The notes under the pieces were generated by a model. It saw only the letters and a program-made list of their open reading frames with translations. It searched no databases and had not been told where the DNA came from. A stretch of DNA of 64,000 bases from assembly GCA_026545225.1 (NCBI GenBank), contig CM048845.1:14074501-14138500 (forward strand), given 5' to 3'. Shown here in pieces: positions 22,759 through 33,114 of this stretch. The position numbers and the translations under genes are program-made. Each line of letters opens with the position of its first letter. Position 1 is the stretch's first letter. The DNA is from Cornus controversa. Its lineage: Eukaryota > Streptophyta > Magnoliopsida > Cornales > Cornaceae.

Positions 22759-23039
22759 TGGGTAGCGTTTGGGGGCTGTCGTTTGGAAAAAACATGCTAC
22801 AGGGATATTTTTGTTTAGCGCTACAGTGTATGACTCTCGCATCTGCTACAGTAATTTCTAAAACATAAACAAATAAACACCCTTTTGGTGTTTAGAAATT
22901 TGACCTGTTGGAACAGTAGTTGTTTAAGAATATTTATATTATTTATAAACAAAACAACTATTAACAAACGCGTTTTTTATTGTTTATTGTTTATATAAAG
23001 AATAAACATCAAACATAAACGGTTGCCAAACGGAACCTA
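22759..23039. mobile_element. MITE with GCGTTTGG/CCAAACGG ends
   Basis: The left end GGGTAGCGTTTGGGGGCT and right end GGTTGCCAAACGGAACCT are partly inverted. Repeated GCTACAG words near 22795-22855 are typical of a widespread plant MITE group. It is about 280 bp and non-coding. The target duplication was not resolved. Confidence 0.6.
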
Positions 23040-23800
23040 AGTGTTTGATTCTCAATTTAACAGTTTTACAACATCTATTAAATTCTCAAAATTAACATGC
23101 GGGTGTTGCATGGAAACTGCATCATAACAAGAGAGAGATCAACTGTTTAGCAAATCATTTTGATGCACAACGGTTAAATTTTTTATTATTTAATGATTTA
23201 CAATCTTTTTTTAATAAAACCTATTACTATATTACTAAAAATTAGAATGGAAACATGTTTGCTAATTCAAGACCCACAAAAGATTTTTTTTTAATGTCAT
23301 AAACACATATTAATGTTTTTTAGTAAATGCTAAAGGAAAGCTTACTAGACTCAATAAAGGAACTTAAAAAATATATTGAACATTTTTTCGTTCTTTAGTT
23401 CAGATGTTTCACACTTGCAAACTTTGTTTGATATTGTACCGGAGACAAGTTCAAAGAGAACAAATAAGAATAAGAACCGTAAATAAGTTATGCTTTGGCA
23501 GAAGATTTAAGTTCTCAAAGGCACAATGTGTCAAAAGATAAATAAATAAATAAAAATCTAAAATACAAAAAAAGTCTAAAAAAAAAACGAACACTTTGGA
23601 TTGGAATCCGTGTGTTTACGATCTCTTGAAATCCAAGAGACCAGAAGCACGAATAGTAAGTAGGTCCCACAATATATTTATAAATTTGCCGCATGGTTGA
23701 TCAGTAGTGGTCGTAGTTAAACGACATCGGTTAAAGTTATATGTAATCTTTCTCCAAAATGTTTACCAATTCTAGGTTTCTTCTGGTTGATGGAAAGTTG
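23040..23800 (+). other. End of unit 1 flank and start of unit 2
   Basis: 23040-23390 is homologous to scattered parts of 54340-55800 (TTGCATGGAAA; then TCATAAACACAT and GAAAGCTTACTAGACTC words). This shows it is the 3' end of duplication unit 1. From about 23440 (TTCAAAGAGAACAAATAAGA) it matches 49905 onward, the start of unit 3. No gene is seen. Confidence 0.6.
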
Positions 23801-23826
23801 GAAACAAACCCAAATGAAGAGGGAAC

Positions 23827-23854
23827 CCATTGGAGTGCACAGAAGTATACATAA
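23827..23854 (+). promoter_or_regulatory. Promoter of mTERF copy 2: CCATTGG and TATA
   Basis: CCATTGG is at 23827-23833 and TATACATAA at 23846-23854, a 12-bp gap as in copy 3. The telo-box of copies 1 and 3 reads CTAGGTTT here (~23772) and is therefore imperfect, a possible expression difference (inference). Confidence 0.55.
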
Positions 23855-23911
23855 TCTCGACTTCGAGAACTGGTAAGCTTATATATATATATATATATTG
23901 ATATCAGTTCA

Positions 23912-25348
23912 ATGATTCATTTTATTAGTAGTAGACTTCAACATCCGAGGCATACAGCTTCAATTACATGCCATGTATATTTGTTTTCAACCTCATCAGT
24001 CAATCCCATCTTGAGTAGTTCAAATTCAACAGATCCACAATCTATTACAGTCTCTTACCTATTAAACTCATGTGGATTGTCCTTAGAATCAGCCATTTCA
24101 GCTTCTAAGAAGCTCCAATTTGAAAAAAGGGACCAACCAGACTCAGTCTTGAACCTTTTGAAAACCAATGGTTTAACTCAGACCCATATAAAAAATCTGA
24201 TAACAAATCACCCTCTGATACTTCTAGCTGATCCACACAAAACCCTCAAACCCAATATTGAGTTGTTTGAATCTTTAGGACTTTCTGGCACTAACCTTGT
24301 AACATTGCTCCAAAAACATCCGCGTGTGCTTGAAACTGATGCACATACAATTGTTGGTCTTTTCAAAACTTATGGTTTCAGTGAGAAGCAAATTTCAGGC
24401 TTAACCATGAAGCTTCCAAGTTTGTATTCATTCAATGCACACAAAAACATTAAGCCAAAGTTGGAATATTTCAGATCTTTGGGCTTTTCAGATCCAGAAA
24501 TGGCACATATGTTGTCATCGGTACCTAATATCCTTGAAAGAAGCCTTGAAAACCAAATCATACCTTCTGTTGAAGTCATTAGACGTATTGTTGGCACCAA
24601 TGAGGATGTCTTGAAAGCAATCAAAGCACGCTATCAAATACTTAAATTTAATTTGGAGAAGGTGCTGGAACCAAATATTGCAATCTTGTTGGATCATGGT
24701 GTACCCAAGTCGAACGTTCTAAAATTGTTTATGATTGATCCAAAGTCCCTACATTTAGGAAATCGATTTAATGAGGTGGTCAGCCAAGTTGAAAAAATGG
24801 GTTTTGATCCCACAACTTTTCTATTCGTGTTAGCCATCCGTACGATTGCAGTCATGAGCAAATCACTTTGGGAGCATAAATTGGAAGTTTATTCTAGTTT
24901 TGGTTTGTCAGAAGATGACATTATTTCAGCATTCAAGTTACAACCAATGTGTATGCTTACTTCAGAGGAGAAGATCAGAAAAGTAATGGGCTTCTTTACT
25001 AATCAGCTGAAATTGAAGCCTAAAGTGATTTCCAAGAATCCAATTCTTTTGCAACATAGCTTGGAGAAGTGGATTGTTCCAAGGTGTTCAGTTCTGCAAC
25101 TTTTGATGACGAAAAATCTGATCAAGGGAGATATGAGTTTAATGAATGCACTTAGAATGCCTGAAAAGATGTTCGTGGAGAGGTTTGTGAGCAAGTATCA
25201 GGATGTTATTCCTGAACTTGTTGAGGCACGCCAAGGCAAGATACAATTTCAAGGGTCAGGAGAAGTTTCCCTAGCATCCAGTAGTTCTGAAGGAGGAAGG
25301 GCGTCAATTGAAGGATTGAAAAGTCTTATAAACCAAGGCATTTTGTAG
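23912..25348 (+). CDS. mTERF-family protein, tandem copy 2
   Basis: An intact 478-aa ORF, the only copy with an uninterrupted C-terminal extension (GSGEVSLASSSSEGG...NQGIL). The N-terminal presequence-like segment (MIHFISSRLQHPRHTASITC) is followed by mTERF modules, e.g. LGLSGTNLVTLLQKHPRVL, YGFSEKQISGLTMKLPSLY, LGFSDPEMAHMLSSVPNIL, HGVPKSNVLKLFMIDPKSL and FGLSEDDIISAFKLQPMCML. The protein is expected in mitochondria or plastids as a nucleic-acid-binding factor; the target is unknown. It is closer to copy 3 than to copy 1 (shared DVLKAIK, LRLKPKVI context, GDMSLM). The start is fixed by conservation of ATGATTCATTTTATTAG in all three copies, just after the TATCAG tract. Confidence 0.95.
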   Translation: MIHFISSRLQHPRHTASITCHVYLFSTSSVNPILSSSNSTDPQSITVSYLLNSCGLSLESAISASKKLQFEKRDQPDSVLNLLKTNGLTQTHIKNLITNHPLILLADPHKTLKPNIELFESLGLSGTNLVTLLQKHPRVLETDAHTIVGLFKTYGFSEKQISGLTMKLPSLYSFNAHKNIKPKLEYFRSLGFSDPEMAHMLSSVPNILERSLENQIIPSVEVIRRIVGTNEDVLKAIKARYQILKFNLEKVLEPNIAILLDHGVPKSNVLKLFMIDPKSLHLGNRFNEVVSQVEKMGFDPTTFLFVLAIRTIAVMSKSLWEHKLEVYSSFGLSEDDIISAFKLQPMCMLTSEEKIRKVMGFFTNQLKLKPKVISKNPILLQHSLEKWIVPRCSVLQLLMTKNLIKGDMSLMNALRMPEKMFVERFVSKYQDVIPELVEARQGKIQFQGSGEVSLASSSSEGGRASIEGLKSLINQGIL

Positions 25349-26455
25349 AAGTTTGCTTTTTATGCTTTAAGATTGATTTACTTCAATTTAAGCATCATTC
25401 TGTTGTTACAATGATGTCTGGTTGATTCAATTTGTTTCCTCCTAATCTTTTTACTGGAACTACTGGTTCTTTGGTTTGCATAGACCCATATGAGTTGTAA
25501 TTTTGTACCTGTTCTGTGCTTTCGCTGCATATCACATTGTCTGTCATTTTCTCAAATAGAGAAATTTAATTTAGGTGGTTGCTTTTTACTAGTGGCTTGG
25601 CATCCTCTGCATGATCGATCAACTCCACTTTTAGAAGCTTTCAGGTTGATTATTTGAGTTTCTCAACTAATCATAAAATTATTTGACTTCTTCAGATAGC
25701 TTGTGCTTTGATGTGCGTTATGCAAGACTCGCGATGTTAAGTAAGACCATTCTTAATTTAATTTTAACTAATGGCATTATTGTATCATATGCATGATGCC
25801 TGTTTCAGGGGCTTTATCTCCATTGCATAATCGCTTCCTGCATCTTTCCACTAGAAATGTATGATAGAGTGTGGGCATCCTTTAATGGCTGAAGTAAAAT
25901 TTTTGATCTGCTGACAAACAATTGCATTCTCTCAACCAGCTGACTTGCACTTCATTATCAGGCATTTCCGTTCAACTTGTGCGATTTGCTTCCATTTTGA
26001 CTCACATTTAGTTTAGTATCAGTTGTGTTGTTACTGCTATTTCAGTGCTACTTTTGCATATATAAACAATGGGTTTTATGGAACACATTCAACTTCTACT
26101 GTACTAATGCTGCAAATGTGGAGTTCAGAGCGTAGAAACTTCCTAATGCCATGGCCTCAAATGTACCCTCTTCAATCTCGTAATTGGGTTTTCTATTATG
26201 GTTGTTGATATTGGGGTATCCTGACAGTGACTAGTAAAACAAGAGCCCTAGAGCCTCTTCACTGCACCTTTTTTGTACGGCACTTTTTATTGCGAAGATG
26301 CAACATCACACAACATTAACTCATGCAACACTATTAGATCATTTTAAGTTTGTGAGAGTGAAGGAAAAGGATATGTTTTAGAGGGAGAAGGGGAGGCTTG
26401 GTGTCTCTTGGACAATGACTTTTGTACTTTTCAGAATTAGAATGAAACATATGCT
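25349..26455 (+). other. 3' flank of mTERF copy 2
   Basis: Homologous to the flanks of copies 1 and 3. Compared with unit 3, about 0.7 kb is missing at ~25965, where GGCATTTCCGTTCAACTTGT joins two sites that lie at ~52430 and ~53160 in unit 3. The short ORF at 26023-26208 is in this repeated non-coding DNA and is not called. Confidence 0.6.
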
Positions 26456-26573
26456 ATGTTTGGGGTCACCTAATAGGGGCCTTGAATTTGATATTGGAGT
26501 AAATTTAGTTTAAACTTTAAATTAAATTTCTCCAATTTCAATTCCGAGGCGTCAATTCGGTGATCCCAAACAT
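26456..26573. mobile_element. Short foldback MITE, copy in unit 2
   Basis: ATGTTTGGGGTCACC at the left and GGTGATCCCAAACAT at the right are near-perfect inverted ends. The whole 118 bp folds back (ATTGGAGTAAATTTAG vs TTAAATTTCTCCAAT). The same element lies at 55100-55220, so it predates the duplication. It looks Tourist/PIF-like or hAT-like; no target duplication is evident. Confidence 0.75.
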
Positions 26574-28273
26574 AACAATAGAAAAATTATAAGAGAATTA
26601 GTGGTTTCTCCATTTATGTTTCGATGGTTTTTTTTTTTTCAGGTAGATAAGTTTGTCTCACACACACTCTATTTGTTGTACTAGGAAATCGAACGCTAAA
26701 CATTTTATTTAGAAGGAAGAGATACCATTTGGACTAAGCTCCTTGGTGTTTTGTCCCTTTATTTAAAACAAGTGAATTCATGTTTTTGTTTACACAATTC
26801 ACAAAATAAAACAATACTTTATTTTTTTTCTTTCTTTCTTTATTTTTGTTTTTCCTCTCCACAATCTTTTCTAAATACAGTGAAGGATTATTACTAGCAT
26901 TTTTTTTCTTTTCTCTTCTAAATGATCCAAAAATGAGTAGATGTTAACACTATTCTCTCTTTCCTTTTTTATTTTTATAGCCAATTATTTTTTAGAATCC
27001 TTGTGAAATCATGGGTTGTATTATATGATGAACTCGGTGCTGAATTGCTCTGAGAAACAGTTCGAGTGTGTGGATTTGAAGAAGTTTTGGGATTTAATGG
27101 ATGGAACCCTAGAATTCTGAAATTGGGAACCCTTGATCCAGGCCACAGTTGAGGGAGATTTTCATTCCAATATGCAAATTTAAGAATGGGGAGTTGATTG
27201 GTGTCTAATTTGGGGTGAATAGGGGTCAGATGTGGCCGGAATAGAGGTCGGAAAATTTTCATTCCAATATGCAAATTTTCCTTTCTTTTTATGGATTCTT
27301 TGTCGATGTGCTCATGTATTGTTTCAGCTCCATAGATGATGATCCTGCTTGCCATCTTGATAAAGTTTTGTCACTTATATACAACTTTCATAATCATTTT
27401 TATATGAGTTGCATGGGTCTTTTGCAGTCGACATGGTTGTGCAATTTCTATGACGAAGATGACACAAAAATGTATATGTAATATTTATATATTATATATT
27501 TAATTTCTAATTTTCTATTTAATACATAAATTGGATTTTTAATTTGTAAAAATATATAACATATCCAATGATATATTAATAGAATAATTTTTTTTTTGTC
27601 ATAAAATCATGTAATGGCAAATTTTGAGGGTGTTAAATTTTGTTAACTAAATTTATGTTTAATATTTTATAGAGAGAAACTAGAGGAAAAATACAAATTT
27701 CAAATGTGAGAGATGAGAGTCTGCTAAAGAATTGAGAGTATAAAGGTCCAAATATTTGAGGCTAAAATTGTAATTTAAAATACCAAAGATAGTTTTGGCA
27801 TTTTAGTTTTTCAATTTAGTTGACTTCTGAAGTGATTGACAGTCAACTAGGGGGTGTCAGGGAAATGTCAATCAAACCTGTGGAGGTTGACCATCTTTTT
27901 GACACTAGTATTTTTCGTAAGTAATAAAAGAAAATCAGAAGTGATGTTAGAGCATTTTATCCTTAAAAAAATGTATTTTTCTATGAAAAAGTTAAAATTT
28001 TATTTTTTTAATGCAAATAACAAAAGCACCACTTGGCTTCATGGAGACTTCAACCATTGAACTTTCATGTCCATTTCCTAAAATGGATTATATGATTCCT
28101 AAACTACCCTTTTCAAACTCTACTATTCTAAAAGTGGGGCCCACTATATAATAATAATACTAACTTTTAAACAAGGACTAATATGTAAATTCATGCATTA
28201 TTACACTAAAAAGTGGATCCCACCATAAAAAGTTAGAATTCCCAAACATGCCAAGAATTATGGGACGAAGGTA
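26574..28273 (+). other. Intergenic part of unit 2
   Basis: Homologous to pieces of 55220-55970 (TTCACAAAATAAAACAATAC; TTTTCTATGAAAAAGTTAAA). A 23-bp direct repeat (TTTTCATTCCAATATGCAAA and 3 more bases) occurs at ~27158 and ~27256. ORFs at 26975-27355 (minus) and 27269-27481 (plus) overlap it and show no known domain. A captured gene fragment is possible but unsupported. Confidence 0.5.
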
Positions 28274-28647
28274 GTAATAACTTTCGACTATTGATATTCG
28301 CACTCCACAAAAGTTTTAAGCTACGCCACTCTCCTATTCTCCTAAAATAAAATTGCGAAAAAATCTTTGAACGACACAGCATTATCTAATGTCATATTTG
28401 CCTTTCTATATTAGCCTGATATTCCTTCTTCTTTCTCATGTTTTCTCTCTCTCCTTTTTTATTTACAAGGTAACACGACATTTCTCAAATCAACACTCTT
28501 TTACATTCTCTACATCATCAAAGCTTCTCTCCGAAGATTTCCAATTTTGTTGAAGGAGAACTTGGAGATAGATTTATAAATTTGTGGTTGTGCTTAATAT
28601 TATATTATATTATGGTTCTTCTTCACAACCGAAAAAACAAACATTAT

Positions 28648-29968
28648 TGTTACCCAAATAATGACCCTAAAAGGGGGGTAAATAGGGTCTATGGCAAATA
28701 ATCGCATTAAAATAATTATGCAAGTCTCTAAGTGAAACAATTAATTTGTGCAAGAAATAATAGAAGAATTAAATAAGCAATGTAGAAATGAATTGAAGTA
28801 AAGAGAGAGTATCAAACGTAATGAACATGAGAATGTAGCATGATTTAGATTCTTTTACTCCACGACTCAAGATTCCTCTTGAGATTTTTTCAAATTCAAT
28901 AGTAGATTCTTCTTGTGAGTGGAGAGCAAACCTTTACAAGTGAGCTATTCAAACTTTTTCCTCGCTCTTCCTCAATGACGTCTTCAATTAGGCTTCTAGG
29001 ATTTTAACCCTTTAAAATGTACATAGAGAAGAGTAATGAAGATTTGTAGTACAATAGAATATTTCTCTCAAAGATGGATACACAATATAATCCTACCAAT
29101 CTAGAGTTATGATTGAACCACAAGTTGAAACTCAAATCTTGGATGAATGAGAGTAAATAACAATAAATGATGATCAATACAAGTTCAAATAGTAGCTCCA
29201 TATTCATAAATGCAGCTAAGCCTCTTTTATATAGCTCCTCTAAAAAATACGGTTGTTGGAGGTGGTTGGGGTGCATCAAATGTACCAAACATACCAAATT
29301 AGCCGTTGGAATTTAAAATATGTTGAAAGCAGTCGACTGGTCTTAAAATCAGTTGACTAATCTGCATAGATTAGATTGCTCATAGATTAGACTGCTGATA
29401 AAAAGAAATGAGGCGACTAATCAATTAGAATTTTGAAACCTCAACTTACTGGTCACCATCAAGCGATTGCTCTATGGGATCAGGCGAATGTTCTCAATAA
29501 ACTCACAATGCTCAACTCACTATCCATCATCAGTTGACTGATCTTAGCTAAAACCTTAAACATCATCCTTTTAACCATAGGTAAAGGCTTAAATTATTTC
29601 AGGTTTTTATGACATGATTCATTATATCAAAACCTATTTTTAAGAACTTAAAGAGCAGTAAAATTATGTGTATGATATGTATTATGATTCTATTGATTCA
29701 GTCATAGTATTTGAGCTTCAAACAAGTTATTTAAAAATAATTTTGACAAGACTAACCTAACATTCTTCTTTTGTATCAAGGTCTTTTAGATTTTAATTCC
29801 TTCTTCTAAGGAATGTTTCCTTCATGACTTTGCTATTGCTTTACTTTAGTTGATATGTAAAACCTATTTTAAAGCACATACTCAAGTGAAAGAGTTAGTA
29901 CATAATACTTTCATTGGTTTGTAATCATCAAAATTATAATATTGCCCATATGTTGAAACTTTTGGTTC
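28648..29968 (-). mobile_element. Solo LTR of a copia family related to Copia-A, copy in unit 2
   Basis: Read on the minus strand it begins TGAACCAAAAGTTTCAAC and ATGGGCAAT, and ends ...CCCTATTTACCCCCC...GGGTAACA. This matches the Copia-A LTR start (TGTTGACCCAAAGGTTTCAA) and end (CCCTATTCACCCCCC), but is strongly diverged. A TATA-like TATATAAAAG lies in the minus sense near 29230. A cluster of GTCGACTG/AGTTGACTGAT words lies about 95 bp upstream of it (29325-29540). No internal region remains. The counterpart in unit 3 is at 58094-59435, so the insertion is older than the duplication. Confidence 0.8.
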
Positions 29969-29969
29969 A

Positions 29970-30265
29970 AGTAAAACTTATAATCTTTTTATTTAAAATT
30001 ATATAGGTATACAATGTGTTTTCTTAATTTATTACATAATTTATCATTAGATTTGGGGAAATAATGGAGGAAAATAAAAAAATAGATTACTCATGGATAT
30101 TGCAACACATTGCCACTCCAAAGTAAAACTTCTAATCCTTTTATTTAAAATGATTTAGATAGACAATGTGCTTTCTTAATTTATTATATAATTTATCATT
30201 AGATTTGATGAAATATTGGAGGAAACATTAAAATTAGATGACTCATGGATATAGCGGCAAATGGA
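29970..30265 (+). repeat. Tandem duplication, two ~148-bp units
   Basis: AAGTAAAACTTATAATC...TTTATCATTAGATTTGG...GACTCATGGATAT is repeated at ~30120-30265. Both units are also present in unit 3 (59450-59750), so the duplication predates the segmental copy. Confidence 0.8.
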
Positions 30266-30564
30266 CAACTATTTCAAATACTTATCATTGTTGCAACAGA
30301 CACGCGGTGACCAAAAATTCATTTCAAATTTTATCACCATTGCAACATAACTAAAAACCACTAATCTGAGCTATCTTATGTGGTAGATGAGGTGTCTTAT
30401 TAAGCTAAATATACTAGAAAGGATGAGGGTTCTCTCTAGGCAAGAAGTTATATTTCTCTTTGATTAATTTTATATATTTAAAAATATTACTTTCTTCGTA
30501 TTCCAAAATACAAGCAACAAGTTTTAATTTGAAACTCAATTTATAAATATTTAATAATGTTTCC

Positions 30565-30705
30565 CTATTCGTTTCAATTGCGAAGAAGAGACATGTCATA
30601 TCTCACCAGCTTTTGTGCCCAACGCCTTTTCCATAATTTGTTTGAATTGCAAAGAACAGACATGTCCTATCTCACTAGTTTCTGCGCCCAATGCATTTTC
30701 CATAG
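30565..30705 (+). repeat. Tandem duplication, two ~72-bp units
   Basis: GACATGTCATATCTCACCAG...TTTTCCATA recurs as GACATGTCCTATCTCACTAG...TTTTCCATA. The ORF at 30557-30745 reads through both units and is only a product of the repeat. Confidence 0.8.
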
Positions 30706-31159
30706 TTCCCAATCGGACAGTTGTAGAGATGGATCTAAATTTTAAATAAAAGAGCTTTGGGTGGCAAATGTTTGATTTTTTGTTGCTGATACGAGGGATG
30801 TTGTATTGCTAGTTTAGAAGGGAGGAAGAGAACATGAGAAAGAAGACGAAAGAATCTCAGGCTCATATAGAAAGGCAAATATAACATTAGAAAATGCTTT
30901 GTGTGGTCCAGACTCCAGAGACCTTTTTATAATTTTATTTTAAGAAAATAGGAGGATGGAGTGCCTTGAGACTTTTGTGGAGCACAAATATCAGTAGCCA
31001 TAACTTTAATACATTTCTTGATAGATAACTGATTTATTAAAAGGCAACTCTATTATTTTAAGCTTTTATGAAATAATCATTATCAAATATTGTTATTATC
31101 ATTTTTTTTTTTGTAAAATTACAACAATCATTATCAATTAGACAGTCTAAAATCTAACT

Positions 31160-31530
31160 GTTGTTGCTTTAATAAGTTGGAGGCCACCCGAGTGGAGAGA
31201 GAATTAGAAGAGGCCTACAGAAATGAAGTCATCTAGAAGCAGAATATTTAGAATTTTTGGCTAAATTTAGAAGACGAGGACTTCTTATTTTCACCAAAAA
31301 ACTATGATCAGACGTCGTAAGACCGAAATTTCAAGAATCGAGGATACAAGAGGAACATGGTTGAGTACCAAGGAGGAAGTTATAGGGGTTATCGAGCAAT
31401 ATTTCAAGATCAATTTCTCACTCTTGTAAAAGATCTCTCGATTGGTTTTAGAGGATATGAACAAAGAAGTGAAAAAGATCGGAATAGAGCATGAGCTAAA
31501 GGCTGCTTTATTCTCTATGGGTACCTATAC
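31160..31530 (+). pseudogene. LINE (L1-type) ORF2 fragment
   Basis: Conceptual text YFHQKTMIRRRKTEISRIED, then GTWLSTKEEVIGVIEQYFKI, then HELKAALFSMG corresponds to the stretch between endonuclease and reverse transcriptase in plant L1 elements (NTKFFHRRA..RR..N.I..I.D..G.W....E.I......F..LF, then ALF.MGP). Frames are broken by several stops and neither end of the element is present. It is a short, dead fragment. Confidence 0.65.
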
Positions 31531-33114
31531 ACACAAATTTCATGTCTAAAAATCTAGGAACGAAAATGCATAAAAAAATATTTGGTTTTATTAATTTAAA
31601 GAAAGTGGTACAATTCTATGAGGTCGATTCTTTTACATTTAAAAATCTTCCTCTGATTCAATCTCCTTGAGTTGTTTGATGAAAGGGCTTCGAAAGCTTG
31701 ATCTTGAACCGGTTATGTTTTGCTCTCTTAAAAATTTTGAGTTCAAAGAAGGCTTGACTAGATTTTTGATCAAGGACAGATGTAGCTCGATCTCGATTAG
31801 TGGATTGAAGGTCTTCAAATAAGAACGACACTTGTGTGGCGTATTTGTTATTCTTCGTTTTCAAGTTCTTCTAGTGTTGAAGGTCTTTGAAGCAGAATGA
31901 CACTTGTGTAACGTTCTTTTTGTTCTTCGTTTAGAAACTTCAAGTGTTGAAGGAGTTAGAGATTAGGTAGAGTCTCTTGGGCTCTCTCTCCTCTGTCTGA
32001 TTAATGTGTAAAGTGATCTTGTATTTATAGTCTAGAGGTTGGAGCATTTAATTTGGAAACTCCCCATTAAATATACTAATTTCTATAAATAAGAGACATT
32101 TGTCTCCTTTTATATAAAAATAAATTCAAATGACTTCAGAAATTTGACACATGCTTGTTGGTGGAACCCACATTTATGGAATTAAATTGACCAAGAGTGT
32201 TTGGCTTCTTGACCAATCAGACGGGATGAAACTATCTTAAAATTTTAGTATCTACGGTCCCCTCAAAGTCAAAGAAATTGGGAGATGTTGAAACGAGACC
32301 TATGTAAAATGTTCGAAGTGAAAACCTAGAAAAAAAATTGACATGATTTTACATGGTTTATTTTCATTCGAGTTTTTAATATTATATACATTTTATACTG
32401 CGTCCCACTAGTTCAATCTTCATTGACAATTGATAATTTGATCATAATTATCTTCATTATTTCTCTCCCTTATGATGATAATAAAGGATGTAGTCATCCC
32501 TCAATAATATGATCTAAGTTATGATAACCCATTGGAGTGAATTATTTGAAGACATGACCATAAAATGGTGGGTCTAACTTTTCCCAAATTTAAAGGCACT
32601 AGGATGTGAGAGTCCACTTTCTACTTATGACAATAGCTCATAAAACCTCTGTCATTAGTTGGCCATAAGTCTTAGTAATGTGGCCTTCAGAATATTTAAA
32701 GCTAATTATTAATTGATATTAAAAGAAAAGTAACGAGAAGTTAGAATTCATAAAACCTTCGTTATTAGTTGGCCATAAGTCTTAGTAAATCTGATATGTC
32801 TTTTAGAATAATTAAAGCTAATTATTAATTGATTTAAAAAAAAAAAAGTAACTGGACGTTTAAATTATAACTACAAATTGCTGCAAAACAATAAAACTAT
32901 TTAATGTTAACTACTCTAAAATGTTATGGACCCAATAATGTACGTCAAGTTTAAACACCCTATCTCACTTGCAACTCTATCTTGCACGTGCCATAAGGGA
33001 GAATGAATGCAAATATAAATACTTGAACCAACGTCCTGCTAGAGTATTTAAAGCTAATTATTAATTTCTTCTAATAAAAAAGTAAATATAATTAAGTTCG
33101 AGTAGAATTTCACT
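31531..33114. other. Intergenic with local repeats
   Basis: 31780-31935 holds an imperfect duplication of GAAGGTCTT...GAMTGACACTTGTGTRRCGT...TTCTTCGTTT. At 32637-32735 and 32751-32853 there is a ~110-bp direct repeat (CTCATAAAACCTCTGTCATT and AGTTGGCCATAAGTCTTAGT), with a third partial AGCTAATTATTAATT at ~33050. Parts of 31600-32330 look like LTR leader DNA (TATTTATAGTCTAGAGG on plus; ATTTTAGTATCTACGGTCCC), but no borders could be set. No gene is seen. Confidence 0.5.

Larger units (their letters stand above)
28274..31008. mobile_element. Inverted-repeat element with ~230-bp arms, interrupted by a solo LTR
   Basis: The left arm (28274-28500: GATATTCGCACTCCACAAAA, CATATTTGCCTTTCTATATT, CTTCTTTCTCATG in order) recurs in reverse complement at 30770-31008 (TTTTGTGGAGCACAAATATC, ATAGAAAGGCAAATATAACA, CATGAGAAAGAAGACG). 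Arms are roughly 75% identical by eye. Long arms suggest a Mutator-like or foldback non-autonomous element, now old. Inside are a solo LTR and two tandem repeats. Unit 3 keeps the left arm (57700-57960) and interior, but a copia insertion at 59940 ends the homology. No transposase or target duplication was found. Confidence 0.65.

Noticed and set aside
27269-27481. ORF with SSIDDDPACHLDKVLSLIYN
   Set aside because: Short, starts within a 23-bp direct repeat, no domain, no counterpart in unit 3.
29004-29297. Minus-strand ORF of 97 codons
   Set aside because: It lies wholly inside the solo LTR and has the same character as the small ORFs in Copia-A LTRs (2573-2779, 10911-11117).
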